A stretch of 33,163 nt of DNA. Origin: Paenibacillus hemerocallicola (GTDB lineage: Bacteria; Bacillota; Bacilli; Paenibacillales; NBRC-103111). Below the pieces are notes generated by a model, which was given only the letters and a program-made list of their open reading frames with translations, did no database searches and was not told the DNA's origin. The translations under genes were made by a program, and so were the position numbers. This document shows, piece after piece, positions 1-8,738 of the stretch; the stretch's first letter is position 1; every line of letters begins with the position of its first letter. Location: positions 1 through 33,163 of the forward strand of contig NZ_VDCQ01000090.1 of NCBI RefSeq assembly GCF_006265175.1, in the 5' to 3' direction.

Positions 1-189
1 CATCAATAATTCGTGTCTTGACAACGGGGGGCATTACACTTTGGTGGAATGGAGCTTGCAAAAAAACAACTTCATTGAAAGAGAGGAATACCTCGAGGGT
101 GAAGTCTACCATACCCATCAGCAAAACAAGACTGAACTCACGCTACAGAATGCGACCAGCATTAGTGATTCACAATATTCCTGGAATAC
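1..189 (+). pseudogene. Possible 3' remnant of an IS3-type integrase
   Basis: The first ~190 bases read as fragments that loosely resemble the C-terminal end of an IS3-family integrase. A CLDN motif sits near the window start, then WSLQKNNFIEREEY in one frame, then NKTRLNSRYRMRP in another. That order (C-x-DN, SLK-x-E, YN-x-x-R-x-NS-x-x) is the order seen at the end of IS3 OrfB. The motifs lie in different frames, so if the match is real the gene is frameshifted and only its tail is inside the window. No terminal inverted repeat was found. The resemblance is weak and was judged by eye. Confidence 0.3.
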
Positions 190-477
190 CTCGAAAAGAT
201 TAAGTTCACCAAAGCGCTTCACCAAGGTGATACCGTAATCTGTTCTATATTATCGTTGGCTGGATTCTTGGCTAGGAGCGCCTCTTTCATTTTTGGAAAT
301 TGAATTCGTTTCCACTCCTCAAACGTTGGCATACATTGTCCGCACCACTCGTTGCTGTACAAAGATTTGAAATGCTTACGCAAGGCGTGTTCAAATCTTC
401 CGCTAGACTTGCGGAAATGAGGCCATCCAGCTTTGTTATCTGACGAACCTATCTTGGACATGGACTCCACGGTGCAA
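190..477. other. Gap without a recognisable gene
   Basis: About 290 bases lie between the two insertion-sequence remnants. The only open frame is an 83-codon minus-strand frame (470 to 219) whose product, rich in Lys, Phe and Trp, I do not recognise. It has no convincing ribosome site and sits in decayed mobile-element DNA, so I treat it as chance or a remnant. Confidence 0.4.
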
Positions 478-1521
478 ATGTATACGATCAGCAGGAAGAA
501 ATAACCACGTACCAGAGAGCCATGCGAGCAACCAATAACACACGACTATACGAACGTTATTTGGCCGTCAGACTTCGCCTCAAGGGACGGACGTACGGAC
601 GTTTACGGCTATCGCAGACATATTAGGGCGCATGTATCAAACCGTCAGCACGAATTGGCAAGACTACCAAGAGAATGGGATCGCCGATCTTGAACTGGAT
701 CATGCGCCAGGCGGACCCAAGAAGTTGAGCGAGGAATAAGAGCAAAAATCGCGGATACCGTCGCCCATAAACGCCCTGTCGATGTCGGGTTTCGAAGCCC
801 GACATACCTGGACATTGGAGATCATCGTCAGTTGGATCGAAAGCGAGTTTGGTTAGACCTATTCTGAACGCGGCGTTTCCAAGCTGCTTGAACGCTTGGG
901 ATTCAGTTGTATCAAAGCAACCTAAACGTTGGCTAAGGCAGATAACGACGAACAAGCGCAATTTCGTGAAGAAACGCTGCCAGCCTTGAAGAAACAGCTT
1001 GCGAACGGAAGCGTTCAACACCTCTTCTTTGAGGACGAGTCTATGATACGCGCTTATCTGGCCCTGCAGTATAACTGGTTCTTAAAAGGACAGCAACGTG
1101 GCCTGTATTAAGGCGCCAAACTGTTTGCGGCCATCAACTATGAAACGGGTTTCGTCACGCATCGCGAAGAGGAAAAGTACGATACCGCCTCGTTCGTGCG
1201 ATTCCTTAATGATATCTTGAAATATCTTGAATCAATACCCGGATGAGAACATTGTGATCGTGTTGGATAACTACCGCATTCACCACGCTGAAAAGCTACA
1301 GTTTTTTTGAGAAGAACCCACGACTTCACTTGGTTTTTCTACCCGATTATTGCCCGGAGCTCAATCCGGTTGAAGGGCTGTGGAAATGGCTGAAAGGTGA
1401 TGTATTCAACATTGTTTTCTTCAGCAATTTTTACCACATTCGTATACCCGTCACTGCTTTCATGAAGAGAATCAATCAACAACCTATGGAGGTTATTGAG
1501 CGACTCCTGACTTGGGTATGA
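478..1521 (+). pseudogene. IS630-family transposase, multiply frameshifted
   Basis: Read across frames, this stretch rebuilds a near full-length IS630-type transposase of about 348 codons, the usual family length. The start is MYTISRKK at 478. An N-terminal helix-turn-helix follows (RLYERYLAVRLRLKGRTYG, then ADILGRMYQTVS). The DDE catalytic core follows: FEDES near 1027-1041, VLDNYRIHHA near 1260-1290 and PELNPVEGLWKWLK near 1355-1400. The three acidic catalytic positions can be recognised, but in-frame stops (for example 502-504, and the TAA after QQRGLY near 1110) and several frame changes break the gene. It cannot make an active enzyme. No clear terminal inverted repeats or TA duplication were found. 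It sits just upstream of rmlA and marks the left edge of the glycan genes. Confidence 0.85.
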
Positions 1522-1699
1522 AATTCTTCAGTTCATCTATAGCCGCATTTTTTCATTGTCATTACCTCTTTAAATTGACCATAGCATATATCCGATAATT
1601 AACTATTTCGGACTGAGAGAATACCAGTTGGTGTTCATAGCCCAGCATGCAGTTGAGATGTTAAATATAAATATGAAAATTGAAGGGAGCCTCTATGTA

Positions 1700-2578
1700 A
1701 TGAAAGGCATTATTTTAGCAGGCGGCAGCGGCACTCGCTTATATCCTCTAACAATGGTAACAAGTAAACAATTATTACCAGTTTACGATAAGCCAATGAT
1801 TTATTATCCGTTATCAACTCTGATGCTCGCCGGAATACGAGACATATTAATCATATCAACTCCAGAGGATACTTCACGTTTTGAGGCTTTGTTAAAAGAT
1901 GGATCACAGTTCGGTATACATCTTGAATATAAAGTTCAGCCCAATCCTGATGGCTTAGCCCAAGCTTTTTTAATTGGGGAACAATTTATTGGTAAAGATT
2001 CTGTGGCTATGATTTTGGGGGATAATATTTACTATGGCAGTGGTATGAGGAAGATTCTTCAGCGTGCAGCCAAGAAAGAAAATGGCGCCACCGTATTTGG
2101 CTATCATGTGGCAGATCCACAACGATTTGGTGTAGTAGAATTCGATATGGGCGGAAAGGTAATAAGTGTTGAAGAAAAACCCAAAGTACCTAAATCCAAT
2201 TACGCTATTACCGGGTTGTATTTTTATGATAATAGGGTCGTTGAGATCGCCAAAACAGTTAAGCCATCGGAACGTGGCGAGTTGGAAATTACATCAATAA
2301 ACCAAACCTATTTGAGTCTTGGTCAATTAGAAGTAGAGCTATTGGGCCGAGGATTTACTTGGTTGGATACCGGTACTCATCAAAGCCTGATAGAGGCATC
2401 TAATTTTGTTAAGACTATAGAGGATCATCAAGGAATTAAAATTGCTGCGCCTGAGGAAGTAGCATATATTAATGGATGGATCACTAAGGAGCAACTTTGG
2501 AATCTGGGTGAAAAGCTTAACAAGACTGGGTATGGTCAATATTTAATGAAAGTAGCCAATGGAGAGATCCAATACTAA
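1700..2578 (+). CDS. rmlA: Glucose-1-phosphate thymidylyltransferase RmlA
   Basis: Catalyses dTTP + glucose-1-phosphate to dTDP-glucose, the first step of dTDP-L-rhamnose synthesis in the cytoplasm. The nucleotide-binding signature [11 protein letters not shown] lies at about residues 8-18 and the sugar-phosphate segment [16 protein letters not shown] at 23-38. [13 protein letters not shown] and [10 protein letters not shown] follow in the family's order. The 292-residue length matches family members. The frame is open from 1628, but the start at 1700 is preferred because GAAGGGAG sits 10 bases upstream and the protein then begins [11 protein letters not shown] as in homologues. It is first of four contiguous rml genes. 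No convincing promoter was identified between the IS630 remnant and the gene. Confidence 0.97.
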   Translation: MKGIILAGGSGTRLYPLTMVTSKQLLPVYDKPMIYYPLSTLMLAGIRDILIISTPEDTSRFEALLKDGSQFGIHLEYKVQPNPDGLAQAFLIGEQFIGKDSVAMILGDNIYYGSGMRKILQRAAKKENGATVFGYHVADPQRFGVVEFDMGGKVISVEEKPKVPKSNYAITGLYFYDNRVVEIAKTVKPSERGELEITSINQTYLSLGQLEVELLGRGFTWLDTGTHQSLIEASNFVKTIEDHQGIKIAAPEEVAYINGWITKEQLWNLGEKLNKTGYGQYLMKVANGEIQY

Positions 2579-2600
2579 GTAGTGAAAGATGGGGAGCACG

Positions 2601-3161
2601 ATGAAATTTGCCAAAACCAATTTGGATGGTGTAGTCATTATTGAACCAACTGTATTTGGTGATCACCGTGGTTGGTTTATGGAAACCTACAGCGATGCAA
2701 AGTTTTTGGAAACGGGAATACACTTGGAGTTTGTCCAAGACAATCATTCATTTTCAGCAGCTAAAGGTACATTACGGGGGTTGCATTATCAATTAAATCC
2801 TAAAGCTCAAACAAAGCTTGTTCGTTGTACGAGGGGCTCAATTTTTGATGTTGCTGTTGATATTCGGAAAGATAGTTCGACATTTATGAAATGGTTCGGT
2901 ATAGAATTAAATGCTGAAAATAAAAAACAGTTACTAATTCCAAAAGGATTTGCTCACGGATTTATGACTTTAACGGAAGATGTTGAAGTGCAATATAAAG
3001 TAGATGAGTTATACTCGCCAGAGCTTGATCGAGGTATTATCTGGAATGACCCAGCTATTGGAATTGAATGGCCTATAGACTTTAATCCAATTTTATCAGC
3101 AAAAGATGAACGAGCTCCCTTATTAAAGGATGCCGAAAATAACTTCCGCATTGGAGTATAA
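2601..3161 (+). CDS. rmlC: dTDP-4-dehydrorhamnose 3,5-epimerase RmlC
   Basis: Epimerises dTDP-4-keto-6-deoxyglucose at C3 and C5, the third pathway step. The cupin fold is recognisable. RGLHYQ carries the catalytic His (H62), with the partner Tyr at about 132 and Asp at about 169, matching His63/Tyr133/Asp170 of the Salmonella enzyme. IPKGFAHGF lies at about 113-121. The 186 residues match the family. An ATG 12 bases upstream (2589) is in frame, but GGGGAG lies 5 bases before 2601 and only a weak site precedes 2589, so I chose 2601. It starts 22 bases after rmlA stops and is followed 3 bases later by rmlD, so it is surely cotranscribed. Confidence 0.96.
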   Translation: MKFAKTNLDGVVIIEPTVFGDHRGWFMETYSDAKFLETGIHLEFVQDNHSFSAAKGTLRGLHYQLNPKAQTKLVRCTRGSIFDVAVDIRKDSSTFMKWFGIELNAENKKQLLIPKGFAHGFMTLTEDVEVQYKVDELYSPELDRGIIWNDPAIGIEWPIDFNPILSAKDERAPLLKDAENNFRIGV

Positions 3162-3164
3162 TTT

Positions 3165-4019
3165 ATGAAGATTCTAGTTACTGGTTATACCGGACAGCTT
3201 GGATATGATGTTGTGCGATATGGATTGGAAGCTGGTTTCACTATGCTGGGTGTAGGATCCAAGGAACTAGACATAACCGAACCTGAAGAGGTCGCACGAT
3301 ACGTAAAAAAAGTAAATCCAGATGTAATCATTCATTGTGCAGCTTATACGGCAGTTGACAAAGCTGAGGATGATAAGAATACTTGTTGGAATGTAAATGT
3401 TGAAGGCACAAAAAACTTAGCCTGTGCCGCTAAAGAAGTTAATGCAAAGTTCATGTATATAAGCACAGACTACGTCTTTAATGGAGAAGGAGAATACCCA
3501 TTTAAGGAAACAGACGTTTCGAGTCCAATGTGTTATTATGGACTTACAAAGCTTCAAGGTGAAAAAGTTGTCGAAAAATTATTAGATAACTGGTTTATTG
3601 TTCGTATATCGTGGGTTTTTGGCATTAATGGAAATAATTTTGTTAAGACTATGCTGCGTCTGGCGGAAACACGAAATGAGTTGAACGTTGTAGGTGATCA
3701 GTTCGGTTCCCCGACGTATACATTGGATTTGGCTAGGCTGCTGATTGAGATGATTCAAAGTGATAAATATGGGACGTATCATGCTTCCAACGAAGGGTTT
3801 TGTAGTTGGGCTGATTTTGCTAGTGAAATAATTAGACAAGCCCATAAGGATATACAAGTTAATTCGATTACAACAGAGGAGTATCCGACACGTGCTGTAC
3901 GACCTAAGAATTCACGTATGTCTAAGCAAAAATTGGTAGATAGTGGATTTAGGCCATTGCCAAAATGGCAGGATGCTGTTAGAAGGTATTTAGACGATCT
4001 GACAAAAGAGGTGAAGTAG
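3165..4019 (+). CDS. rmlD: dTDP-4-dehydrorhamnose reductase RmlD
   Basis: Reduces dTDP-4-keto-L-rhamnose to dTDP-L-rhamnose with NAD(P)H, the last step. It is a short-chain dehydrogenase with a GYTGQLG dinucleotide loop at residues 7-13, STDYVFNG at about 100-107, and the catalytic Y-x3-K pair (Y125, K129 in YYGLTK). The 284 residues are typical. GGAG lies 8 bases before the ATG at 3165. The stop abuts the rmlB start with no gap, and the rmlB ribosome site (GAGGTGA) lies inside the end of rmlD, which suggests translational coupling. The gene order A-C-D-B is used here. Confidence 0.96.
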   Translation: MKILVTGYTGQLGYDVVRYGLEAGFTMLGVGSKELDITEPEEVARYVKKVNPDVIIHCAAYTAVDKAEDDKNTCWNVNVEGTKNLACAAKEVNAKFMYISTDYVFNGEGEYPFKETDVSSPMCYYGLTKLQGEKVVEKLLDNWFIVRISWVFGINGNNFVKTMLRLAETRNELNVVGDQFGSPTYTLDLARLLIEMIQSDKYGTYHASNEGFCSWADFASEIIRQAHKDIQVNSITTEEYPTRAVRPKNSRMSKQKLVDSGFRPLPKWQDAVRRYLDDLTKEVK

Positions 4020-5042
4020 TTGGCAAGGAAAAAAGTACTCGTTACTGGTGGCGCAGGTTTTATTGGCGGTAATTTCGTGCAGTATATGGTGGAGAAATAT
4101 CCAGAGTATGACATATACAATTTGGACTTGTTGACATATGCCGGTGATTTAAGCAAACATCGTGACATAGAAAAGGAAGACAACTATTTTTTTGTAAAGG
4201 CGGATATAGCGGATCAAGAAACGATATCTGCTCTCTTTCAAAAAGAACAATTTGACAATGTTGTTCACTTTGCGGCAGAGAGTCACGTCGATCGTTCCAT
4301 TACGGATCCAGGCATTTTTGTTCAAACAAATGTAGTAGGGACTCAAATATTGCTGGAAGCATCTAAACGAGCGGGAGTTTCCAAATTTGTTCATGTATCC
4401 ACTGATGAAGTATATGGAGAACTGGATTTCAATCCAACGACATTTTTTACAGAAGAAACTCCATTGCAACCGAACAGCCCTTATAGTGCAAGTAAAGCAT
4501 CGTCTGATTTACTGGTTCGTGCTTATCACGAAACATACGGTTTACCAACCAATATAACTCGTTGTTCCAATAATTATGGTCCCTTCCATTTTCCTGAAAA
4601 ACTGATCCCCTTAACGATTTCCCGTGTACTGAATAGTCAAAAGGTACCGGTGTATGGTGATGGTAAAAATATTCGAGACTGGCTGCACGTTCATGACCAT
4701 TGTGAAGCCATCGATTTGGTAATGCACGAAGGTAAAATTGGTGAAGTTTATAATGTAGGCGGACACAATGAACGTACAAATTTGGAAGTTGTGAAAACAA
4801 TTATTAGAGCACTAAATAAGTCGGAGGACTTAATAGAATTTGTAACAGATCGTTTGGGACACGATAAGCGCTACGCGATTGATCCTACTAAGTTGGAGAG
4901 ATTAGGGTGGAGACCGCAATATACCTTTGAGACTGGAATAGCACAAACGATTCAATGGTATCTGGATAATAATGAATGGTGGGAACAAATTATTAGTGGA
5001 GAGTATCAGAAATATTTTGAACGGCAGTATGCATTAAAATAG
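4020..5042 (+). CDS. rmlB: dTDP-glucose 4,6-dehydratase RmlB
   Basis: Converts dTDP-glucose to dTDP-4-keto-6-deoxyglucose, the second step. It is an extended SDR with GGAGFIGG at about residues 10-17, FAAESHVDRS at 84-93, the catalytic STDE tetrad segment at 127-130, and Y155-x3-K159 in PYSASK. The 340 residues match the family. Translation starts at a TTG directly after the rmlD stop, with GAGGTG six bases upstream. The protein then begins MARKKVLVTGGAGF, as expected. No terminator hairpin follows rmlB, so the transcript may continue into the next two genes. Confidence 0.97.
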   Translation: MARKKVLVTGGAGFIGGNFVQYMVEKYPEYDIYNLDLLTYAGDLSKHRDIEKEDNYFFVKADIADQETISALFQKEQFDNVVHFAAESHVDRSITDPGIFVQTNVVGTQILLEASKRAGVSKFVHVSTDEVYGELDFNPTTFFTEETPLQPNSPYSASKASSDLLVRAYHETYGLPTNITRCSNNYGPFHFPEKLIPLTISRVLNSQKVPVYGDGKNIRDWLHVHDHCEAIDLVMHEGKIGEVYNVGGHNERTNLEVVKTIIRALNKSEDLIEFVTDRLGHDKRYAIDPTKLERLGWRPQYTFETGIAQTIQWYLDNNEWWEQIISGEYQKYFERQYALK

Positions 5043-5155
5043 TATAAGCTTGTTTGCAGGATTGCATATAATGGATTCGAATATAGCGATAGTTGGATAA
5101 ACTTCAGAAATAATGTAAGATATAATTAACCTTACTGTAAGTTCTGGAGGAGATT

Positions 5156-5845
5156 ATGAACAAGAAAAAAAAACTTAAAAAGTTACTAATATGGACAGCA
5201 AGTGTACTTTTGGTTTTCGCAATAGGAGCATACTTCGTATTTGACTATGCGACAAACTATGTTCTTCGATCCATTGTTGCTTCCGGCTCAGGATATTCGT
5301 CAATAGGAACTCCCAACATATCGCCTCCCCAAACGAAGGAGGAGACAGAATCAACAAAGCTTCCAGAGGATAAAGGTACTAATACTAGCGAAACCTCTGT
5401 TTCTGGGATAAAGCAAGATGAGATTCCAAAAGATTCGACCTCAGGCCAGCCTGTACCATCGAATAGCTCTACTACGAAAGAGCCAGCAAAAAACGACTCG
5501 ACTGGACCGTCAACGTCACAGCCTAATCCTGAGACAACGCAACCACAATCCCAACAACCTGGGGCCAATATATCTTCTGAACAAGCTCAAAAGGCCCAGG
5601 AAGATATAACACTGAAGGACAAATCTAAGGTCACCTCCGTTCTATTGAGCAAGCTTAGCGCATCCGACATTAAACTGTTTATGCAGATGAGCGAGAGTGG
5701 CGTATCGGTGGAGGAGAAGCAGAAGGCGAAAAAAATCATTTTACAGAAGTTAACCGAAGAAGAATACAATGAACTCATAGCGATAGCTTCCAAGCTAGGG
5801 CTAAGCTCTTCGGGTAAGTCTTATCAAGAATCATTGAAAGAGTAG
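5156..5845 (+). CDS. Membrane-anchored Ser/Thr/Pro-rich protein of unknown function
   Basis: Not recognised. The 229-residue product has a very basic N-terminus (KKKKLKK), one membrane segment at about residues 10-30 and a lysine-poor outside portion. A low-complexity Ser/Thr/Pro/Gln stretch spans about 45-145, and a compact helical end at about 150-229 is rich in Lys, Glu and Ser. The layout, an N-in signal anchor with a flexible extracellular spacer and a small helical domain, suits a surface or wall-spanning protein; a Ser/Thr-rich spacer is also a plausible O-glycan acceptor (inference only). GGAGGAG lies just before the ATG. A TATAAT at 5121-5126 could be a -10 box, but no good -35 sits at the right distance. 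Confidence 0.75.
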   Translation: MNKKKKLKKLLIWTASVLLVFAIGAYFVFDYATNYVLRSIVASGSGYSSIGTPNISPPQTKEETESTKLPEDKGTNTSETSVSGIKQDEIPKDSTSGQPVPSNSSTTKEPAKNDSTGPSTSQPNPETTQPQSQQPGANISSEQAQKAQEDITLKDKSKVTSVLLSKLSASDIKLFMQMSESGVSVEEKQKAKKIILQKLTEEEYNELIAIASKLGLSSSGKSYQESLKE

Positions 5846-5893
5846 TATGTCTTCACTAACTTTATCATGGATCTACTAGAAAGGATGTTACCA

Positions 5894-6892
5894 GTGTTTT
5901 TTAAGCGCAGAATAATGGCTATTGTACTTACCCTCCTTATGCTTCTTCCCATCGGGACGATCTACGGAGAACAACAAAGCAAATGGATCGAAGTGTATTT
6001 CGCTCCGATTCACTTTGTAGTGGACGATAAAGAATTGACTCCACCTGAGGGCCAGCAAGGCTTTATTTATGAAGGCAGTACATATGTGCCTCTTCGGTTT
6101 ATCGCATATTCGCTAAATAAAGCGGTGGAATGGGATGGAGACACCTATACGGTTACGTTGAAAGAGCCGACCGATAAGGATAAGACGGTCATCTCGGAGT
6201 ATAATATGAATCGTCTTGTCCGGGAGAGCCGCATCCAGAAGTTTGATGCTTCGCAGTTGACGCCGACATGGTTGGAGGTCTATTTTGAGAAGGTTTCCTA
6301 CCTGTTCGATGGCCAGAAGAAGCAGCCTTCGGAAGACTTGCCGGGGATGATCTACGATGGCAGTCTGTATGTGCCGATGCGTTTCTTGAGCGAGTCTATT
6401 GGTAAGGAAGTAAAGTGGGATCCGGAGACCTATACGGTTGCGGCCAAGTCCGCTTCGGTTGAAACAAAGCCTGAAGAAAAACCGGGTGCAACGGACAAAC
6501 CGGCTACGGATAAGCCAACTGGGACTACCACTTCTCCTAGTGGAACTGGTCCTACTGGCGGCGGTGGTGGAGGTGGCGTGATTATCACCAAACCTACCTA
6601 CGAGTCGTTGAAGGCGGATGCCGATATCAAAATCGCCGCACTTCGCGACGAAGCTCAAGCCTACTACTTTGGCCTGTTCGAGCAGTATAAAGAAGCGGAT
6701 GCCGAGAAACGGGCACAGCTCAAGCAAGCTGGCAGGAACCAACTATCCGTATTCGACAGCCGGTTCAATACCCTGATTACGGATTTTGAAAGCAAGCTGA
6801 AGAGCAATCAATATAACTTGGATATCATCGCCCAGTACAAACAAGATTATGAAAATCAAAAAGCTATTGCAAAAGCTTTGGTGCAAGAATAA
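5894..6892 (+). CDS. Exported protein with two copper-amine-oxidase-like stalk domains
   Basis: A secreted protein with a signal peptide (FFKRR then a hydrophobic run to about residue 23). It carries two tandem repeats of the copper amine oxidase N-terminal-like 'stalk' domain. The first, about 28-90, contains YVPLRFIAYSLNKAVEWD. The second, about 115-180, contains YVPMRFLSESIGKEVKWD. A Thr/Pro/Gly linker with a seven-glycine run follows, and then about 90 residues of charged helix that may be a coiled coil. The domain is common in Paenibacillus cell-wall proteins and, despite its name, has no oxidase centre. In-frame ATGs exist at 5867 and 5885, but GTG at 5894 has AGAAAGGA at proper spacing and gives a normal signal peptide. 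The strong terminator at 6913 follows. Confidence 0.85.
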   Translation: MFFKRRIMAIVLTLLMLLPIGTIYGEQQSKWIEVYFAPIHFVVDDKELTPPEGQQGFIYEGSTYVPLRFIAYSLNKAVEWDGDTYTVTLKEPTDKDKTVISEYNMNRLVRESRIQKFDASQLTPTWLEVYFEKVSYLFDGQKKQPSEDLPGMIYDGSLYVPMRFLSESIGKEVKWDPETYTVAAKSASVETKPEEKPGATDKPATDKPTGTTTSPSGTGPTGGGGGGGVIITKPTYESLKADADIKIAALRDEAQAYYFGLFEQYKEADAEKRAQLKQAGRNQLSVFDSRFNTLITDFESKLKSNQYNLDIIAQYKQDYENQKAIAKALVQE

Positions 6893-6912
6893 ACCAAAGC
6901 AGTCTAATCCAG

Positions 6913-6954
6913 CCCCCTTGCCAACGATTCGGAATTGGCAAGGGGGTTTTATTT
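6913..6954 (+). terminator. Strong rho-independent terminator
   Basis: A perfect 12-bp stem (CCCCCTTGCCAA at 6913-6924 with TTGGCAAGGGGG at 6935-6946) with a 10-base loop, followed by TTTTATTT. It closes the rml/stalk-protein unit and separates it from the helicase operon. Confidence 0.95.
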
Positions 6955-6996
6955 GGCGATATTCGACACGAATCCTTAAAAATCGATTGAAACGGA

Positions 6997-7026
6997 TTGA
7001 TCTTGTCCACCGAGCTTTGCTACACT
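6997..7026 (+). promoter_or_regulatory. Possible sigma-A promoter for the SWIM/helicase operon
   Basis: TTGATC (6997-7002), an 18-base spacer and TACACT (7021-7026) lie about 55 bases before the start at 7082. Each box matches the consensus at four of six positions, so the call is tentative. It lies between the upstream terminator and the first gene, where a promoter is expected. Confidence 0.3.
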
Positions 7027-7081
7027 TACCATAGCAGAACGAACCGTTACTAGACTCCAAGAAAGGAGTGTACAGACTCTG

Positions 7082-8738
7082 ATGGAAACGAACACGCACC
7101 TAACCAAAGAGCAAATAAACTATTTATGCGAGGCGGCCAATGAATACTTTACGAGACCCGTTATAGAAAGGGGATGGGAATTATATCATGGACAGGCCGT
7201 TACCGCCGGTTGGTTCGAGGACGGTTCCATCTTCGCGGCGACTGTGCGGGACGGGGAGCTATATCGGGTTAAGATCGATTGTGACTTTTTCGTCATGAGT
7301 GAGTGCGAATGTAGCGGAACTTACTGTAAGCATATGGCGGCTGGTTTACTGCAGCTGTACCGCCTCCAAGGAGGGAGACCGGAGCTTTTCCTCAAGGAAT
7401 TTCTGCAAAATGAAATGTCCCAGCCGGTCAAGCTTTCCAATTCGCTCCGTAGCATTGAGCAGCAGCCCAAAAATCCTTTGCCTACGCCGAAATCGATCAA
7501 ACAGCAACCAGAAAAGGCTCGACAGCAGGAGTCTGCAGCAACCAAATTGACGGAAACGAGCACGATCGAGCAGTGGCACGACTATTTTGGTCAAATGTTC
7601 GAAATGTACGAGTCCCGCTTGCGAGAAAATTTTGGAGCCCATTTCTCGGAGCTGCAGCAGCTTGCCGAACGCTGCACCGCTACTTGGCCGAAGGCCTTGA
7701 CGGATTTATACAAGATTCAACTGCTGATCGATTTGTCCAGTCGTATTGATGAGATGTATCGCAGGTCGCAAAGCTCATTATACGCTTATTACTATTTCAA
7801 TCGATTGTACGACATCGCTGAGAAAATTACGGAACGAGTGGTAACTGTACTTTCCAAAGCGGACCGCCAAACGATCCGGACGGAGTGTGCGGATCGGCTG
7901 GAAGAAACGACCAAGATTCTGCACGATTATTTGTGCTCGAATCCGCAAGCGGTGATGAACTGGTTGTTTAGTTATCGATACATTTGGTGGAATCTGCTCC
8001 ATACTCCGTCTCTGTGCGATAAGGAGAAGGTCCGGCTTCAGCGTCGGCTCAAGGGATTGGGCGTACCGGCGAAGCAGCTCGACCTGGCTCGGTTAGGCAT
8101 CATTCATTTATAGTAGGACGGGAAGAAGAGGCTCTGAGTTTATTTGCCGAAGAAGTGGCCGATCGGGAGGTCGGGTACTTATCTTCCTATTTGCAGTATT
8201 ATTTGCAGACCAAGCAATGGGACAAGCTTCTTCGCTGGTTGAAATGGATGATTCCTTATCTGAAGGACGGAGAGTCGGATTTCCTCGATCCATATTTCGA
8301 CTACTACTGGACCGGTTACGTCAAGGGCAGCGGGGATAGGCAAAGTGAACTCGAAGCTATGCGCCAGCTGCTGCCTCATACGTATGAAAGATACGACGAA
8401 AGGCTGATGAAGCTGGGCGATTACCGCCGGTGGATCGATTGCAGATGGCGATGAAGGCGGATCCGGACGAACTGGAAGCATCCGACCTGCGAAAAGTAGG
8501 CTCGGCTCAGATGAGCTTGCTGCTCCCGCTATATCATCAGTCGATCGAACGGCATATCGAGAACAAAAATCGCGAGTCGTACAAAACTGCGGTCTATTAT
8601 CTCGTGAAGCTACGGGATTGCTACTATAAAATAAAGTCGCCACAGCTGTGGAACGAGTATCTCGACCATATGAGAGAAAAGTATTCGCGACTGCGTGCGC
8701 TGCAAGAAGAGATGAAGAAAGGAAAGCTGATCTCATGA
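7082..8738 (+). pseudogene. ywqB: SWIM zinc-finger protein (YwqB-like), broken by two frameshifts
   Basis: The three pieces together make one gene of about 550 codons, the size of SWIM proteins paired with SNF2 helicases (B. subtilis YwqB/YwqA). Piece one (7082-8113) starts METNTHLTKEQ and carries the SWIM zinc motif CECSGTYCKH (C75, C77, C82, H84). It stops at TAG near 8111. The protein continues in the next frame (VGREEEALSLFAEEVADREVGY from about 8113) until a stop at 8454. It then continues in the third frame (LQMAMKADPDELEAS from about 8440) to the TGA at 8738. Each junction fits loss of one base, at about 8090-8112 and 8431-8445. No -1 slippery heptamer was evident. The helicase start overlaps its last codon (ATGA). 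It may be a true pseudogene or two sequencing errors. Confidence 0.8.

Noticed and set aside
6113-6742. Long minus-strand open frame (209 codons) opposite the stalk-domain gene
   Set aside because: It lies fully within a gene with clear domains and signal peptide, and its product is Arg/Ser-rich with no motif or ribosome site.
8090-8455. Programmed -1 frameshifting in the SWIM gene
   Set aside because: No slippery heptamer or downstream stem-loop was evident at either junction, and two programmed events in one housekeeping-type gene would be unusual.
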